Shown: positions 16,085-22,464 of the stretch, piece after piece
How the letters are laid out: each line of letters opens with the position of its first letter
Numbering within the stretch: position 1 is the stretch's first letter
Assembly (NCBI RefSeq): GCF_001434465.1
Contig: NZ_AZGE01000005.1
Coordinates: forward strand, 26,441 to 90,440
Direction of reading: 5' to 3'
DNA from: Limosilactobacillus oris DSM 4864
Lineage (GTDB): Bacteria; Bacillota; Bacilli; Lactobacillales; Lactobacillaceae
DNA: 64,000 nt
The notes under the pieces: generated by a model
The model's input: the letters and a program-made list of their open reading frames with translations, nothing else
The model's database searches: none
What the model was told of the DNA's origin: nothing
Made by a program: the position numbers and the translations under genes

Positions 16085-16381
16085 ATGCACCAAGTTATGG
16101 GACTAGGGATTGATGAATGGGGATCGATTGTCGCAATCATTGGTGGCATCGGTTGTTTCTTTGGAGTAATCATCAAAGTGACGTCAGTAATGAATAGACT
16201 TCAAAATACGATGGAAATGCTAGACTCAACGCTCCGAGGATTGGTTAATGACAATCGTGAAACTAAGCACCGCCTTGATAAACTGGAAGACCGATTTGAG
16301 GAACATATTGGGGAAGCCAAAGTGCGGAACCAAAGAATCACAAGTCTGGAACATGAAGTATACGACCGAAAGAAGGAATAA
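16085..16381 (+). CDS. XhlA-like phage protein, one membrane helix plus coiled coil
   Basis: 98 residues, AGGGAGGTGGGGAA before the ATG. One membrane segment (about 12-32, SIVAIIGGIGCFFGVIIKV) is followed by a long charged coiled coil (DNRETKHRLDKLEDRFEEHI). This layout is that of the XhlA/hemolysin-type accessory lysis proteins that precede holins, though the membrane helix is N-terminal here. It probably works with the holin three bases downstream. Family placement is moderate. Confidence 0.7.
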   Translation: MHQVMGLGIDEWGSIVAIIGGIGCFFGVIIKVTSVMNRLQNTMEMLDSTLRGLVNDNRETKHRLDKLEDRFEEHIGEAKVRNQRITSLEHEVYDRKKE

Positions 16382-16384
16382 CTT

Positions 16385-16774
16385 ATGTGGAATTTTTTAA
16401 TGCACTTGGGGAACTGGCTTGTAACATCGGGGGTTGCGGGAGCCGTAGCTGTCTTTGCATGGAAGTACTTCAAGCCAGTCATGGTTGAGAAGCAAAAGCA
16501 CGCCAAGACCGTACAAGAGAAGGAGCTGCTGGGCTTGGTCAATTCCCTGGCCGATAATGCAGTCAACAGCCTGGTAAGTGCTCAGGGTGTTACTGGCCCC
16601 GACAAGTTCAAGGAAGCCACTAAGATTGTAGGTGGCACTTTGGCTGATAAGGGCTTCGACGTACACCGGGAAACAGTCGAGCACGCTGTACAGGCTGCTT
16701 ACGAAAAGAGTGACCTGACCCCAACTGTTGACCCCAACAAGGAACCACAGACGGGAGTGGTAGTTCATGACTAA
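16385..16774 (+). CDS. Phage holin, LLH family
   Basis: 129 residues. A membrane helix near the N-terminus (about 10-28, WLVTSGVAGAVAVFAWKYF) is followed by a charged helical region, 'LADNAVNSLVSAQG...GPDKFKEATKIVGGTLADKG', and a C-terminal 'EHAVQAAYEK' as in LLH-family holins of Lactobacillus phages. The holin opens the membrane at the end of the lytic cycle, letting the endolysin out. It overlaps the endolysin gene by eight bases, giving coupled expression of the lysis pair. Confidence 0.82.
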   Translation: MWNFLMHLGNWLVTSGVAGAVAVFAWKYFKPVMVEKQKHAKTVQEKELLGLVNSLADNAVNSLVSAQGVTGPDKFKEATKIVGGTLADKGFDVHRETVEHAVQAAYEKSDLTPTVDPNKEPQTGVVVHD

Positions 16775-18206
16775 CTACGGCTACACTCTTGATGTGGCCG
16801 CCTTTCAGCCGCAAGCAGTCTACTACGACTTCTGGTCTAAGTGGAAAGCTCGTGGGGTGAAGGGCGGTATCGTCAAGCTGACTGAAAGTATCTGGTACGT
16901 CAACGAATACGCCGCAGGGCAGATTGCCGCTATCAAGCATGAGGGACTGGCAGTATCTGGGTATCACTTCTCACGGTTCCGGGGGAATTCATACCAGGCC
17001 GTGCAAGAAGCCAACTTCGCTATTGCTCGTGCTCGACAGGTAGGCTTACCACAGGGAGCTCCGCTAATTCTTGATTACGAAGAGAAGCTAGGTTACCGGG
17101 CAAGCAACACGCAAGCGGCAATTGCCTTCTTGAAGTGCGTCAAGGCGGCTGGCTATCGTCCGGTCTTCTACTCGTACTCTGGTATGGCTAACCTGTGGGA
17201 CTTTGAAGCCATTCATGCGGCCACCGGTGCTGTCATGTGGATTGCGGCATATCCTACGCTTGCGGGGGTCACTTCACCTGCTATGGGCTACTTCCCAGGT
17301 ATCAGCAATTTTATCTGTGCTTGGCAGTTTACTGATAACTTTTACGGTGAGCACATTGACGGCTCAATTGATTTAACGGGGGTGTTTACAGGCATGACAC
17401 AACAAAAGATTACCAGTGGTGGCCACCTAGACGACTGCCACTTTGAAGATAACAAGTTGGTTGTTGGTGGCTGGTTTGCCAGTGATAAAGCTAACGGTAA
17501 GAGCAACCACTATATCATCATTACCGATGACCAGGGGCATGAACTTGCCCGGCAAAGTGTGGCACTGTCACCACGTCCTGATGTGGCTAAGGCGTTCCCA
17601 GATATTCCGGGGGCTGGTCAATCTGGCTTTGCGGCCAAGTTTGACTACACGGCGGCAATGGCCGGCAAGAAACTACGGGTCTACTTCCGCTACACGGATG
17701 ACCCAGCCGGCAATGGTAATGCGGTAGATTACACCAGCTTAGCTGACCTGAGCAAGTCAGCTGCTTACCTGGATAGCATGAGCGTGTCCTTTGGCAAGCA
17801 GCTACATGTCGCAGGTTGGTTTGCGTCTGACTTGTCCATTGGCAAGCAGCATCGCTTCGTCATTCTGTTTGACGCGGCTGCCAACCGGGAACTGCAACGG
17901 GTCAAGGTTGATTCTGCGGCTCGCCCAGATGTGGCCAAGGCTCAATCTGCCATCTATGGATCCGGGCAATCCGGCTTCAATGCGGCCTTTGACTATGACG
18001 CTAGTCTGGTCGGCCATAAGCTCCAGATTATTGCCCGCTACTCTGACGAAGAGCACGGCGAAGGTAAGTACGTCGATTACTGGTTCGACCCGTTCCAGGG
18101 GCCATCTATGCCGGTCCTGGACGGCAAGATGGAGCAAACCTTTGTCGCTCATGACATTAGTTTAAGCCGCCAGCAGGACGGAACCCTGCTGGTCAATGCA
18201 AAATAA
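16767..18206 (+). CDS. Endolysin: GH25 muramidase with two C-terminal wall-binding repeats
   Basis: 479 residues. The N-terminal 205 residues form a GH25 lysozyme domain (YTLDVAAFQP, GGIVKLTES, GYHFSRFRG, PLILDYEEKLG with the acidic D-x-E pair, WQFTDN). Two tandem modules of about 115 residues follow (starts near 17418 and 17764), each with GWFASD, then ARPDVAKA / PRPDVAKA, GAGQSGF / GSGQSGF, KLRVYFRY / KLQIIARY and VDY; they are probably cell-wall binding. There is no signal peptide, so export depends on the holin. GC-richer than the tail genes. It cleaves peptidoglycan glycan strands for lysis. Confidence 0.92.
   Translation: MTNYGYTLDVAAFQPQAVYYDFWSKWKARGVKGGIVKLTESIWYVNEYAAGQIAAIKHEGLAVSGYHFSRFRGNSYQAVQEANFAIARARQVGLPQGAPLILDYEEKLGYRASNTQAAIAFLKCVKAAGYRPVFYSYSGMANLWDFEAIHAATGAVMWIAAYPTLAGVTSPAMGYFPGISNFICAWQFTDNFYGEHIDGSIDLTGVFTGMTQQKITSGGHLDDCHFEDNKLVVGGWFASDKANGKSNHYIIITDDQGHELARQSVALSPRPDVAKAFPDIPGAGQSGFAAKFDYTAAMAGKKLRVYFRYTDDPAGNGNAVDYTSLADLSKSAAYLDSMSVSFGKQLHVAGWFASDLSIGKQHRFVILFDAAANRELQRVKVDSAARPDVAKAQSAIYGSGQSGFNAAFDYDASLVGHKLQIIARYSDEEHGEGKYVDYWFDPFQGPSMPVLDGKMEQTFVAHDISLSRQQDGTLLVNAK
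17418..18105 (+). repeat. Two tandem wall-binding modules in the endolysin
   Basis: Module 1 about 17418-17760, module 2 about 17764-18105; shared words GWFASD, RPDVAKA, G.GQSGF and (V)DY at equal spacing. Confidence 0.8.
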
Positions 18207-18247
18207 AAAGATAGGAGATGAAAAGTCTCCCTTTAAAAGTTAACCGT

Positions 18248-18287
18248 GACCCGGGCCTGTGTGGAAGCAGGTGCCGGGTCTTTTTTT
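18248..18287 (+). terminator. Terminator after the endolysin
   Basis: GACCCGG (18248-18254) pairs with CCGGGTC (18274-18280), followed by seven T; an inner CCTG/CAGG pair extends the stem. It separates the late operon from TA locus 2. Confidence 0.88.
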
Positions 18288-18300
18288 GTGCAAAAAAGTA

Positions 18301-18329
18301 TTGCCACGTCTATGTTAATAAGGTATAAT
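18301..18329 (+). promoter_or_regulatory. Strong sigma-A promoter of TA locus 2
   Basis: TTGCCA (18301-18306), 17 bases, TATAAT (18324-18329). Predicted start near 18336. It drives a separate roughly 280-nt transcript after the endolysin terminator. Confidence 0.85.
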
Positions 18330-18421
18330 ATAATTGTAGTCAAGGATAGGAAGTAGCTAGCCTTGAATTGACTACAGCGTTCCGGAAGTAATTCCCCAAG
18401 TCCGGAAAGGGGATGATACCG

Positions 18422-18548
18422 ATGGAAACAAAAGTAACCCGGAAAGAGAGGGTGCCTTGTTATCGCACTGGCAATCTGGTTATTGTCGGTAGCCGCGATT
18501 AACTTCGCCAAGGCTTACACGATAATAAAAAAAGCTAATCGCAGATAG
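18422..18548 (+). pseudogene. Candidate type I toxin, frame interrupted by one base
   Basis: ATG 18422, nine bases after AAAGGGG, opens METKVTRKER and then, in the same frame, 16 unremarkable residues to TAA at 18500. The frame one base further on is open from 18438 to TAG at 18546-18548 and encodes an obvious membrane helix with basic end (CLVIALAIWLLSVAAI, then IIKKANRR) but has no start codon of its own. Removing one G of GGG at 18450-18452 would join the two into a toxin-like peptide of about 41 residues. Either a frameshift has killed the toxin, a sequencing error is present, or decoding is unusual. The fusion is inferred. Confidence 0.5.
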
Positions 18549-18557
18549 CGGTTAGCT
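18525..18557 (-). terminator. Terminator of the locus 2 antisense RNA
   Basis: Stem arms at 18533-18542 and 18548-18557 (one G-T), loop of five; the A run 18521-18533 is a U run on the minus transcript. Confidence 0.8.
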
Positions 18558-18583
18558 GACACATCTATTTCCGGAACGCAAAG

Positions 18584-18612
18584 AGTCAAGAGCTGGTACC
18601 TCTTGGCTTTTT
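18584..18612 (+). terminator. Terminator of the locus 2 toxin RNA
   Basis: AGTCAAGAG (18584-18592), loop of seven, CTCTTGGCT (18600-18608) and a T5 tract. Confidence 0.78.
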
Positions 18613-18654
18613 GCATATAAAGTATACCATATTAATGATAGAAGGTCGATAAAG

Positions 18655-18825
18655 ATGGTTAGTGAAGCCCAGAAAAGAGCTAAACAAAAATGGGATAGTA
18701 ATAATAAGGAAAAGAACCGAATTTACCGTTACCGCTCTTACGCCCGAAAATTCGTCCGGGACTTAGCCACTGATGACGATTTAAGGGAACTGCAAAAAAT
18801 GATTACTGAACGGCTGGGTGAATAA
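18655..18825 (+). CDS. Small basic protein with SYARKFVRD motif, paralogue of the gene at 4409
   Basis: 56 residues, ATG 18655 after AGAAGGTCGATAAAG. Very basic N-terminus (QKRAKQKWD), then RSYARKFVRD, then LRELQKMITERLGE. It shares SYARKF.RD and L..LQKMI..RL with the 58-residue protein in the tail module. It is the last phage gene before the attachment site; the minus-strand promoter of TA locus 2 lies just upstream of its start. No known function. Confidence 0.7.
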   Translation: MVSEAQKRAKQKWDSNNKEKNRIYRYRSYARKFVRDLATDDDLRELQKMITERLGE

Positions 18826-18827
18826 TT

Positions 18828-18848
18828 TGTACCCCAAATGTACCCCAA
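18828..18848. repeat. Tandem TGTACCCCAA, possible integrase arm sites
   Basis: TGTACCCCAA at 18828-18837 and 18839-18848, period 11 bases, i.e. one helical turn. They lie 110 bases from the tRNA 3' end inside the prophage, where arm-type integrase binding sites are expected. The match to a known integrase is not testable here. Confidence 0.5.
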
Positions 18849-18894
18849 CTTTATTATTTTGCATGATTTTCTACGATTTTAAAAAATAAACTAA

Positions 18895-18931
18895 AAGCCC
18901 CAACTCCTTTAATATCAAGGAATTGGGGCTT
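18895..18931. terminator. Bidirectional terminator between phage and tRNA-Arg
   Basis: AAGCCCCAA (18895-18903) pairs with TTGGGGCTT (18923-18931), with inner CCTT/AAGG. It would end both phage transcripts and the minus-strand tRNA transcript. Confidence 0.75.
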
Positions 18932-18939
18932 CTTCATGA

Positions 18940-18990
18940 TTTTACAGAATTCTATTTAAATGGAACGGGTGGGAATCGAACCCACAACCC
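18940..18990. other. Prophage attachment site region (attR-type)
   Basis: The phage DNA meets the 3' end of the tRNA-Arg gene here. Integration into tRNA 3' ends restores the gene, so the core should be a part of 18961-18990. The other att site lies outside the window, so the exact core length is unknown. Confidence 0.65.
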
Positions 18991-19034
18991 TCGGTTTAGA
19001 AGACCGATGCTCTATCCAGTTGCGCTACCGCTCC
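18961..19034 (-). tRNA. tRNA-Arg (anticodon TCT)
   Basis: 74 bases read on the minus strand. Acceptor arms GGAGCGG and CCGTTCC (one G-T) with discriminator A; D-arm with AGCGCAACTGGATAGAGC; anticodon stem-loop CGGTCTTCTAAACCG with TCT; T-arm GTGGGTTCGATTCCCAC. CCA is not encoded. The 3' end faces the prophage. Confidence 0.95.
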
Positions 19035-19128
19035 AGACAGGTTTAAGTATATAATTTTCTTTAATTCATTGTCAATTGCTTACTGAAGAGATATTAAATA
19101 AATTATTGAAAAAAGTACGTTAAGAAGT

Positions 19129-19158
19129 TTGACAAAGCGCTTTCGAGGAACCTATACT
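19129..19158 (+). promoter_or_regulatory. Promoter of the TetR gene with AAAGCGCTTT palindrome
   Basis: TTGACA (19129-19134), 18 bases, TATACT (19153-19158). The palindrome AAAGCGCTTT (19134-19143) lies in the spacer just after the -35 box; it resembles the core of CcpA cre sites but could also be an autorepressor site. A 13-codon leader frame (19175-19216) with AAGGAG follows before the regulator gene. Confidence 0.7.
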
Positions 19159-19222
19159 TTAAAGGAGTAGAAGTATGGGAAGGGGAGAAGAACACAAGCT
19201 GAAGATGAAAGGATGATGATTG

Positions 19223-19867
19223 ATGGCTGTTAATAAGACGGACCCGCGCGTGGTAAAAACGAGAAATAGCCTGCGCAAGGCGCTTGTTTACCTAATGCGG
19301 CGTGAAAAGATCGAGGATATAAGCGTCCAAAAAATTACAGAAACTGCCAGCATCACCCGCGGAACTTTCTATTTACATTACAAGGATAAGCACGACTTTA
19401 TTAAGTCGGCGATTAAAGAAATCCTTGATGACTTCTTTGCTGAAGTAATGGTAGATAGTGATGACTTTAGTTTGTCAATGAAGCGAACGGTGCAGGTGTT
19501 TTCCGTAAGTAGAGCTTTTAACTACATTGAGAAGAACGCCGATATCTTTGATGTTCTATTGAATAGTGAAAAGACAGATTTCTTCTATGAACAGATGTAT
19601 GATCGTTTGGCAAACGGTTTAGCAAATTATTGTAACACTGTAAACGATCCACAAAAACAGCAGCCGGTTCCTCTCCAATTGCAAATCTCCTTTATTGATT
19701 CGGCTTTTCTCGGGCTCATCCGTCACTGGCTTAAAGACGGGATGATTTATACCGCCCGTTATATGACCCAAAGCGTTGAGAAGATGTTTAATCAATTTAA
19801 CAGCGACAATATCATTAGTGCGGGCTTTTTTGTCAGTGAAGAGGGCGCGCCAGTAAGTGATATTTAG
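19223..19867 (+). CDS. TetR/AcrR-family transcriptional regulator
   Basis: 214 residues, ATG 19223 with AAAGGATG nine bases upstream. The N-terminal helix-turn-helix (about 12-60) shows SLRKALVYLMRREKIEDISVQKITE and the recognition-helix motif ITRGTFYLHYKDKHDFI. The C-terminal ligand/dimer domain (about 70-200) resembles TetR_C of the DhaS-like group. The target is unknown; no divergent or downstream partner gene is present, as the next gene is rplU with its own promoter. It is the first chromosomal protein gene next to the prophage insertion site. Confidence 0.85.
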   Translation: MAVNKTDPRVVKTRNSLRKALVYLMRREKIEDISVQKITETASITRGTFYLHYKDKHDFIKSAIKEILDDFFAEVMVDSDDFSLSMKRTVQVFSVSRAFNYIEKNADIFDVLLNSEKTDFFYEQMYDRLANGLANYCNTVNDPQKQQPVPLQLQISFIDSAFLGLIRHWLKDGMIYTARYMTQSVEKMFNQFNSDNIISAGFFVSEEGAPVSDI

Positions 19868-20116
19868 GCTGGGGTAGGAGTGCCCGCTAAACAGATCACA
19901 GTTTATCCGCACTCCAGAGTTAAATTGTCCAACAGGGGGCTGAGAACCAACTCAGCCTCTTTACTATTTTTAAAGAGCTTATCCACCAGACTTTTCTGGA
20001 CGTCGGAACTATTCTTTCGGGCTAGCTTGTGACGCGGGAGCGAAGGCAGACGAACTAGTCAAGTCGGCTTTATCCTCATGTCCCGCCATTTCAAAAGGGC
20101 TGCCCTAAATTAAGAG
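19868..20116. other. Intergenic region: terminator then no recognised feature
   Basis: After tetR a GGCTGAG / CTCAGCC hairpin is followed by about 145 bases (19971-20116) in which I see no gene, RNA motif or promoter. The TATTTTTAAAG right after the hairpin is shared with similar intergenic hairpins near 21217 and 49269. Confidence 0.5.
19938..19970 (+). terminator. Terminator after tetR
   Basis: GGCTGAG (19938-19944), loop AACCAA, CTCAGCC (19951-19957), then a T-rich stretch. It belongs to the repeated GAGGCTG-type intergenic hairpins of this window. Confidence 0.7.
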
Positions 20117-20145
20117 TTGACGACTATCGGAAAATTTGCTATCAT
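20117..20145 (+). promoter_or_regulatory. Promoter of the rplU operon
   Basis: TTGACG (20117-20122), 17 bases, TATCAT (20140-20145). Confidence 0.8.
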
Positions 20146-20151
20146 ACAAAC

Positions 20152-20248
20152 GTTGTATTTGTGAACCAACAACTACAACCGCACGCTATCAAGTTCAAAG
20201 CACTGCTGCTTGATTCGGCGAGTCTGAGATATTAAGGAGGTGCACAAT
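20152..20248 (+). promoter_or_regulatory. L21 ribosomal protein leader
   Basis: The roughly 95-base untranslated leader before rplU holds GTTGTA / TACAAC and ATCAAG / CTTGAT stems around a conserved-looking GAACCAACAACTACAACCGC. An L21 autoregulatory leader is known at this position in Firmicutes; L21 would bind it to limit its own operon. I call it from position and paired elements; a covariance search was not possible. Confidence 0.65.
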
Positions 20249-20557
20249 ATGTACGCAATTATCGTTACTGGCGGTAAGCAATACAAGGTTGAAGAAGGCA
20301 AGGCCATCTTCGTTGAAAAGCTTGACGCTAAGCAGGGTGACAAGGTTACCTTTGATAAGGTAATCTTAGTTAGTGGTGACGACACCAAGATCGGTACGCC
20401 ATTCGTTGATGGTGCTGCTGTTGAAGGGACTGTCGAAAAGCAAGGTAAGGAAAAGAAGGTTGTTACCTTCAAGTACAAGCCTAAGAAGCACACCCACACT
20501 AAGCAGGGTCACCGTCAACCATACACTAAGGTTACGATCAACAAGATCAACGCTTAA
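20249..20557 (+). CDS. rplU: 50S ribosomal protein L21
   Basis: 102 residues, from ATG 20249 with AAGGAGGTG six bases upstream; the earlier in-frame codons lie before the ribosome site. Complete L21: [14 protein letters not shown] start, [11 protein letters not shown], and the signature [22 protein letters not shown] near the end. It binds 23S rRNA in the large subunit. First gene of the rplU-prp-rpmA operon. Confidence 0.98.
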   Translation: MYAIIVTGGKQYKVEEGKAIFVEKLDAKQGDKVTFDKVILVSGDDTKIGTPFVDGAAVEGTVEKQGKEKKVVTFKYKPKKHTHTKQGHRQPYTKVTINKINA

Positions 20558-20572
20558 TGTGGAGGTGAGGGC

Positions 20573-20896
20573 ATGATTCGGGCACACTTTACGTTAGATT
20601 CGAATCGGCGAATCACCGACTTTGCGATTACCGGTCATGCTGAGGCCGGCCCGTACGGACAAGATATTGTCTGTGCAGCCGTATCTGCTTTGACCATTTC
20701 TACCATTAACGGCTTAGAACACGTTGTTCACTACAAGCCAGCGGTAGAAAGCGATAATCAAAATGGGGGCCTATTAAAGGCGTCCGCACTGGGAACTGAC
20801 CATGATAGTCAGCTCCTCCTGAATACCTTGCTGAATGGCCTGTTAGACATTCAGCAAAGCTATCCAGCTAACATTGAAGTAAAAATGTTAAACTAA
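20573..20896 (+). CDS. prp: Ribosomal-processing cysteine protease Prp
   Basis: 107 residues. Prp removes the N-terminal extension of L27 before the protein joins the ribosome. The catalytic His lies in FAITGHAEAGPYGQDIVCAA and the catalytic Cys in the same stretch (DIVCAAVS). It sits between rplU and rpmA as in all Firmicutes with extended L27. The substrate extension is visible in the next gene. Confidence 0.95.
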   Translation: MIRAHFTLDSNRRITDFAITGHAEAGPYGQDIVCAAVSALTISTINGLEHVVHYKPAVESDNQNGGLLKASALGTDHDSQLLLNTLLNGLLDIQQSYPANIEVKMLN

Positions 20897-20920
20897 GTTC
20901 ATTGCCGGAGGTGAACAACT

Positions 20921-21202
20921 ATGATTATGGATTTGCAATTCTTCTCCCACCACAAAGGGGGCGGTTCCACTGCCAACGGTCGGAACTCAGCTGGTCGTCG
21001 TCTTGGTACTAAGGCCGCTGATGGTTCAATGGTAACTGCTGGTTCCATCATTTACCGTCAACGTGGTACGCACATCAACCCAGGTGAAAACGTGGGCCGT
21101 GGTGGTGACGATACTCTGTACGCTAAGGTTGCCGGTGTTGTTAAGTTTGAACGCATGGGCCGTGACAAGCGCAAGGTATCTGTCTACCCAGTTGCTGAAT
21201 AA
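20921..21202 (+). CDS. rpmA: 50S ribosomal protein L27 with cleavable N-terminal extension
   Basis: 93 residues. It starts MIMDLQFF before SHHKGGGS; the DLQFF motif is the Prp cleavage signal, so mature L27 begins after the second Phe. The rest is canonical ([37 protein letters not shown]). The L27 N-terminus reaches the peptidyl-transferase centre. An ATG at 20927 is the alternative start; GGAGGTGAAC favours 20921. Confidence 0.97.
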   Translation: MIMDLQFFSHHKGGGSTANGRNSAGRRLGTKAADGSMVTAGSIIYRQRGTHINPGENVGRGGDDTLYAKVAGVVKFERMGRDKRKVSVYPVAE

Positions 21203-21216
21203 GTTAAATGATCAAG

Positions 21217-21250
21217 GAGGTTGGGAATTAACTCAACCTCTTTCTTGTTT
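21217..21250 (+). terminator. Terminator after rpmA
   Basis: GAGGTTG (21217-21223) pairs with CAACCTC (21234-21240), followed by TTTCTTGTTTT. Same repeated intergenic type as after tetR, fakA and acpP. Confidence 0.75.
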
Positions 21251-21380
21251 TAAAGTTAATTCTGGAACGATGTGGCAGCCGGGAAAATAACCCCGCCATG
21301 CGTCAAAACCTGTTCAATGGGGAAGACGGATTAGGAAACTAACCCTGTCCGCTCCGCCTGTTAAATCAAAAGGAGGGAAA

Positions 21381-22463
21381 ATGATGGCTACTCGAATTCA
21401 ACGCCTCCAACAGCGCCTGCCTAAGCTGTACGTCGACGCTTTCTTAATCACTGACCAGACTAATATTGCTTACTTAACCGGGTTTAACCTTCTTCAAGGG
21501 GATGGCTTTCTGTTAGTTACTGAGGACCAGGCAATTATCGTGACTGATGCTCGTTACCAGCTAGCCTTGGATGAGTTTGACAGTGATGAGGTCGTGGCGA
21601 CCATCAGCCAAGACTACTACCATGATCTTGACCGTCTTTGCCAAGCTATGCAGATTGCCGTCTTGGGATATGAGGAAAGTATTTCCTACCGTTTATACGA
21701 CCTGCTTGACGAAATAATGACTGCGGACCTCGTGCCGTTTAATCAGCTGCTTGAAAAAATGCGGTTGGTCAAAGACAGTACGGAAGTGGCAAAGCTCCAA
21801 CGGGCCGCGGACCTGCACACCGCCGGCTTCCGCTACCTCCTGGAGCAAATTCGTCCTGGGGTCAGTGAACGCCACCTGGCTAACCTGCTTGACTACTGGA
21901 TGAAGGAACACGGCGCTAGTGGGGCCTCTTTCCCAACGATTGTGGCGAGCGGCCTTAACGCTGCCAAGCCCCACGCTACCGCTAGTGACAAGCTGCTGGC
22001 TGACGGGGACATCTTAACGCTGGACTTTGGCTACTTCGTTGACGGTTATACTGCTGATATGACCCGGACGGTTGCGGTGGGATCAATTGACCCGGAGCTG
22101 CGTGATGTTTATCAAATTGTTAATGCTGCCCGGCAGGCAGTGATTGACCAGGTCCGGGTCGGTGCTCGTGGAGACAAGCTCGACGCCGCGGGGCGCCGGT
22201 TGATCGAAGAAGCTGGCTACGGGGATGAATTCAACCATGGGATGGGACATGGTATCGGTCTGGCTGTCCACGAATTACCGGCGAGCTATGGTCCGGGAGC
22301 TAGCCAGATCAAGCTGGTTAATAACGAAGTGCTCACGGTTGAACCGGGAATTTATATTCCAGAAATTGGCGGCGTTAGGATAGAGGATGATGTGGTCGTT
22401 ACCCATGCCGGTCCCCGAGTACTGACAGCGGCGCCGACTGATCTGATAATTGTGGGTGATTAA
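21381..22463 (+). CDS. pepP: M24-family Xaa-Pro aminopeptidase
   Basis: 360 residues, AAAAGGAGGGAAA before ATGATG. Creatinase N-domain (about 1-130) followed by a pita-bread metallopeptidase domain. Metal ligands are visible in order: Asp in LDFGYFVDGY, Asp in YTADMTRTV, His in HGMGHGIGLAVHE, Glu in VEPGIYIPE and Glu in GVRIEDDVVV. It removes N-terminal residues before proline from cytosolic peptides. In many Firmicutes efp follows; here a 2H phosphoesterase gene does. Confidence 0.92.
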   Translation: MMATRIQRLQQRLPKLYVDAFLITDQTNIAYLTGFNLLQGDGFLLVTEDQAIIVTDARYQLALDEFDSDEVVATISQDYYHDLDRLCQAMQIAVLGYEESISYRLYDLLDEIMTADLVPFNQLLEKMRLVKDSTEVAKLQRAADLHTAGFRYLLEQIRPGVSERHLANLLDYWMKEHGASGASFPTIVASGLNAAKPHATASDKLLADGDILTLDFGYFVDGYTADMTRTVAVGSIDPELRDVYQIVNAARQAVIDQVRVGARGDKLDAAGRRLIEEAGYGDEFNHGMGHGIGLAVHELPASYGPGASQIKLVNNEVLTVEPGIYIPEIGGVRIEDDVVVTHAGPRVLTAAPTDLIIVGD

Positions 22464-22464
22464 G

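Larger units (their letters stand above)
18336..18612 (+). ncRNA. Predicted toxin mRNA of type I TA locus 2
   Basis: About 280 nt, from the promoter at 18301 to the terminator AGTCAAGAG / CTCTTGGCT + T5 (18584-18612). The 5' leader forms a GTAGTC.AAGG / CCTTG..GACTAC stem. GCGTTCCGGAA at 18377-18387 is the perfect complement of TTCCGGAACGC at 18569-18579, a 5'-to-3' fold-back like that of hok, bsrG and aapA1 toxin mRNAs. TCCCC (18393-18397) pairs with the ribosome site GGGGA (18409-18413). These are features of a translationally silent primary transcript. It overlaps the convergent antisense RNA over its last 90 bases. Confidence 0.6.
18525..18614 (-). ncRNA. Candidate antisense RNA of type I TA locus 2
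   Basis: Minus-strand promoter: TCGACC (complement of 18644-18649), 17 bases, TATACT with an upstream TGG (complement of 18621-18629). The predicted RNA runs from about 18614 to a terminator whose complement is at 18525-18557 (AGCTAACCGC-TATCT-GCGATTAGCT followed by seven T). About 90 nt, non-coding, fully complementary to the 3' end of the forward RNA, including the TTCCGGAACGC fold-back element. The layout matches bsrG/SR4 and txpA/RatA. Prediction only. Confidence 0.6.
1..18960 (+). mobile_element. Right half of a tailed-phage (siphovirus) prophage
   Basis: All recognisable genes here are phage morphogenesis or lysis genes on one strand: capsid, neck, tail tube, tail chaperone, tape measure, Dit, Tal, baseplate, holin, endolysin. 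The block stops exactly at the 3' end of a tRNA-Arg gene, a classic integrase target. The left part (integrase, lysogeny, replication, packaging) lies outside the window. Base composition is visibly more AT-rich than the chromosome for most of its length, with GC-rich patches in the receptor-binding protein and endolysin. Whether the phage is functional cannot be judged from half of it, but no structural gene seen here is broken. Confidence 0.95.

Noticed and set aside
18233..18511. 92-codon minus-strand frame over TA locus 2
   Set aside because: No ribosome site, spans a phage terminator and a strong opposite promoter; chance frame.
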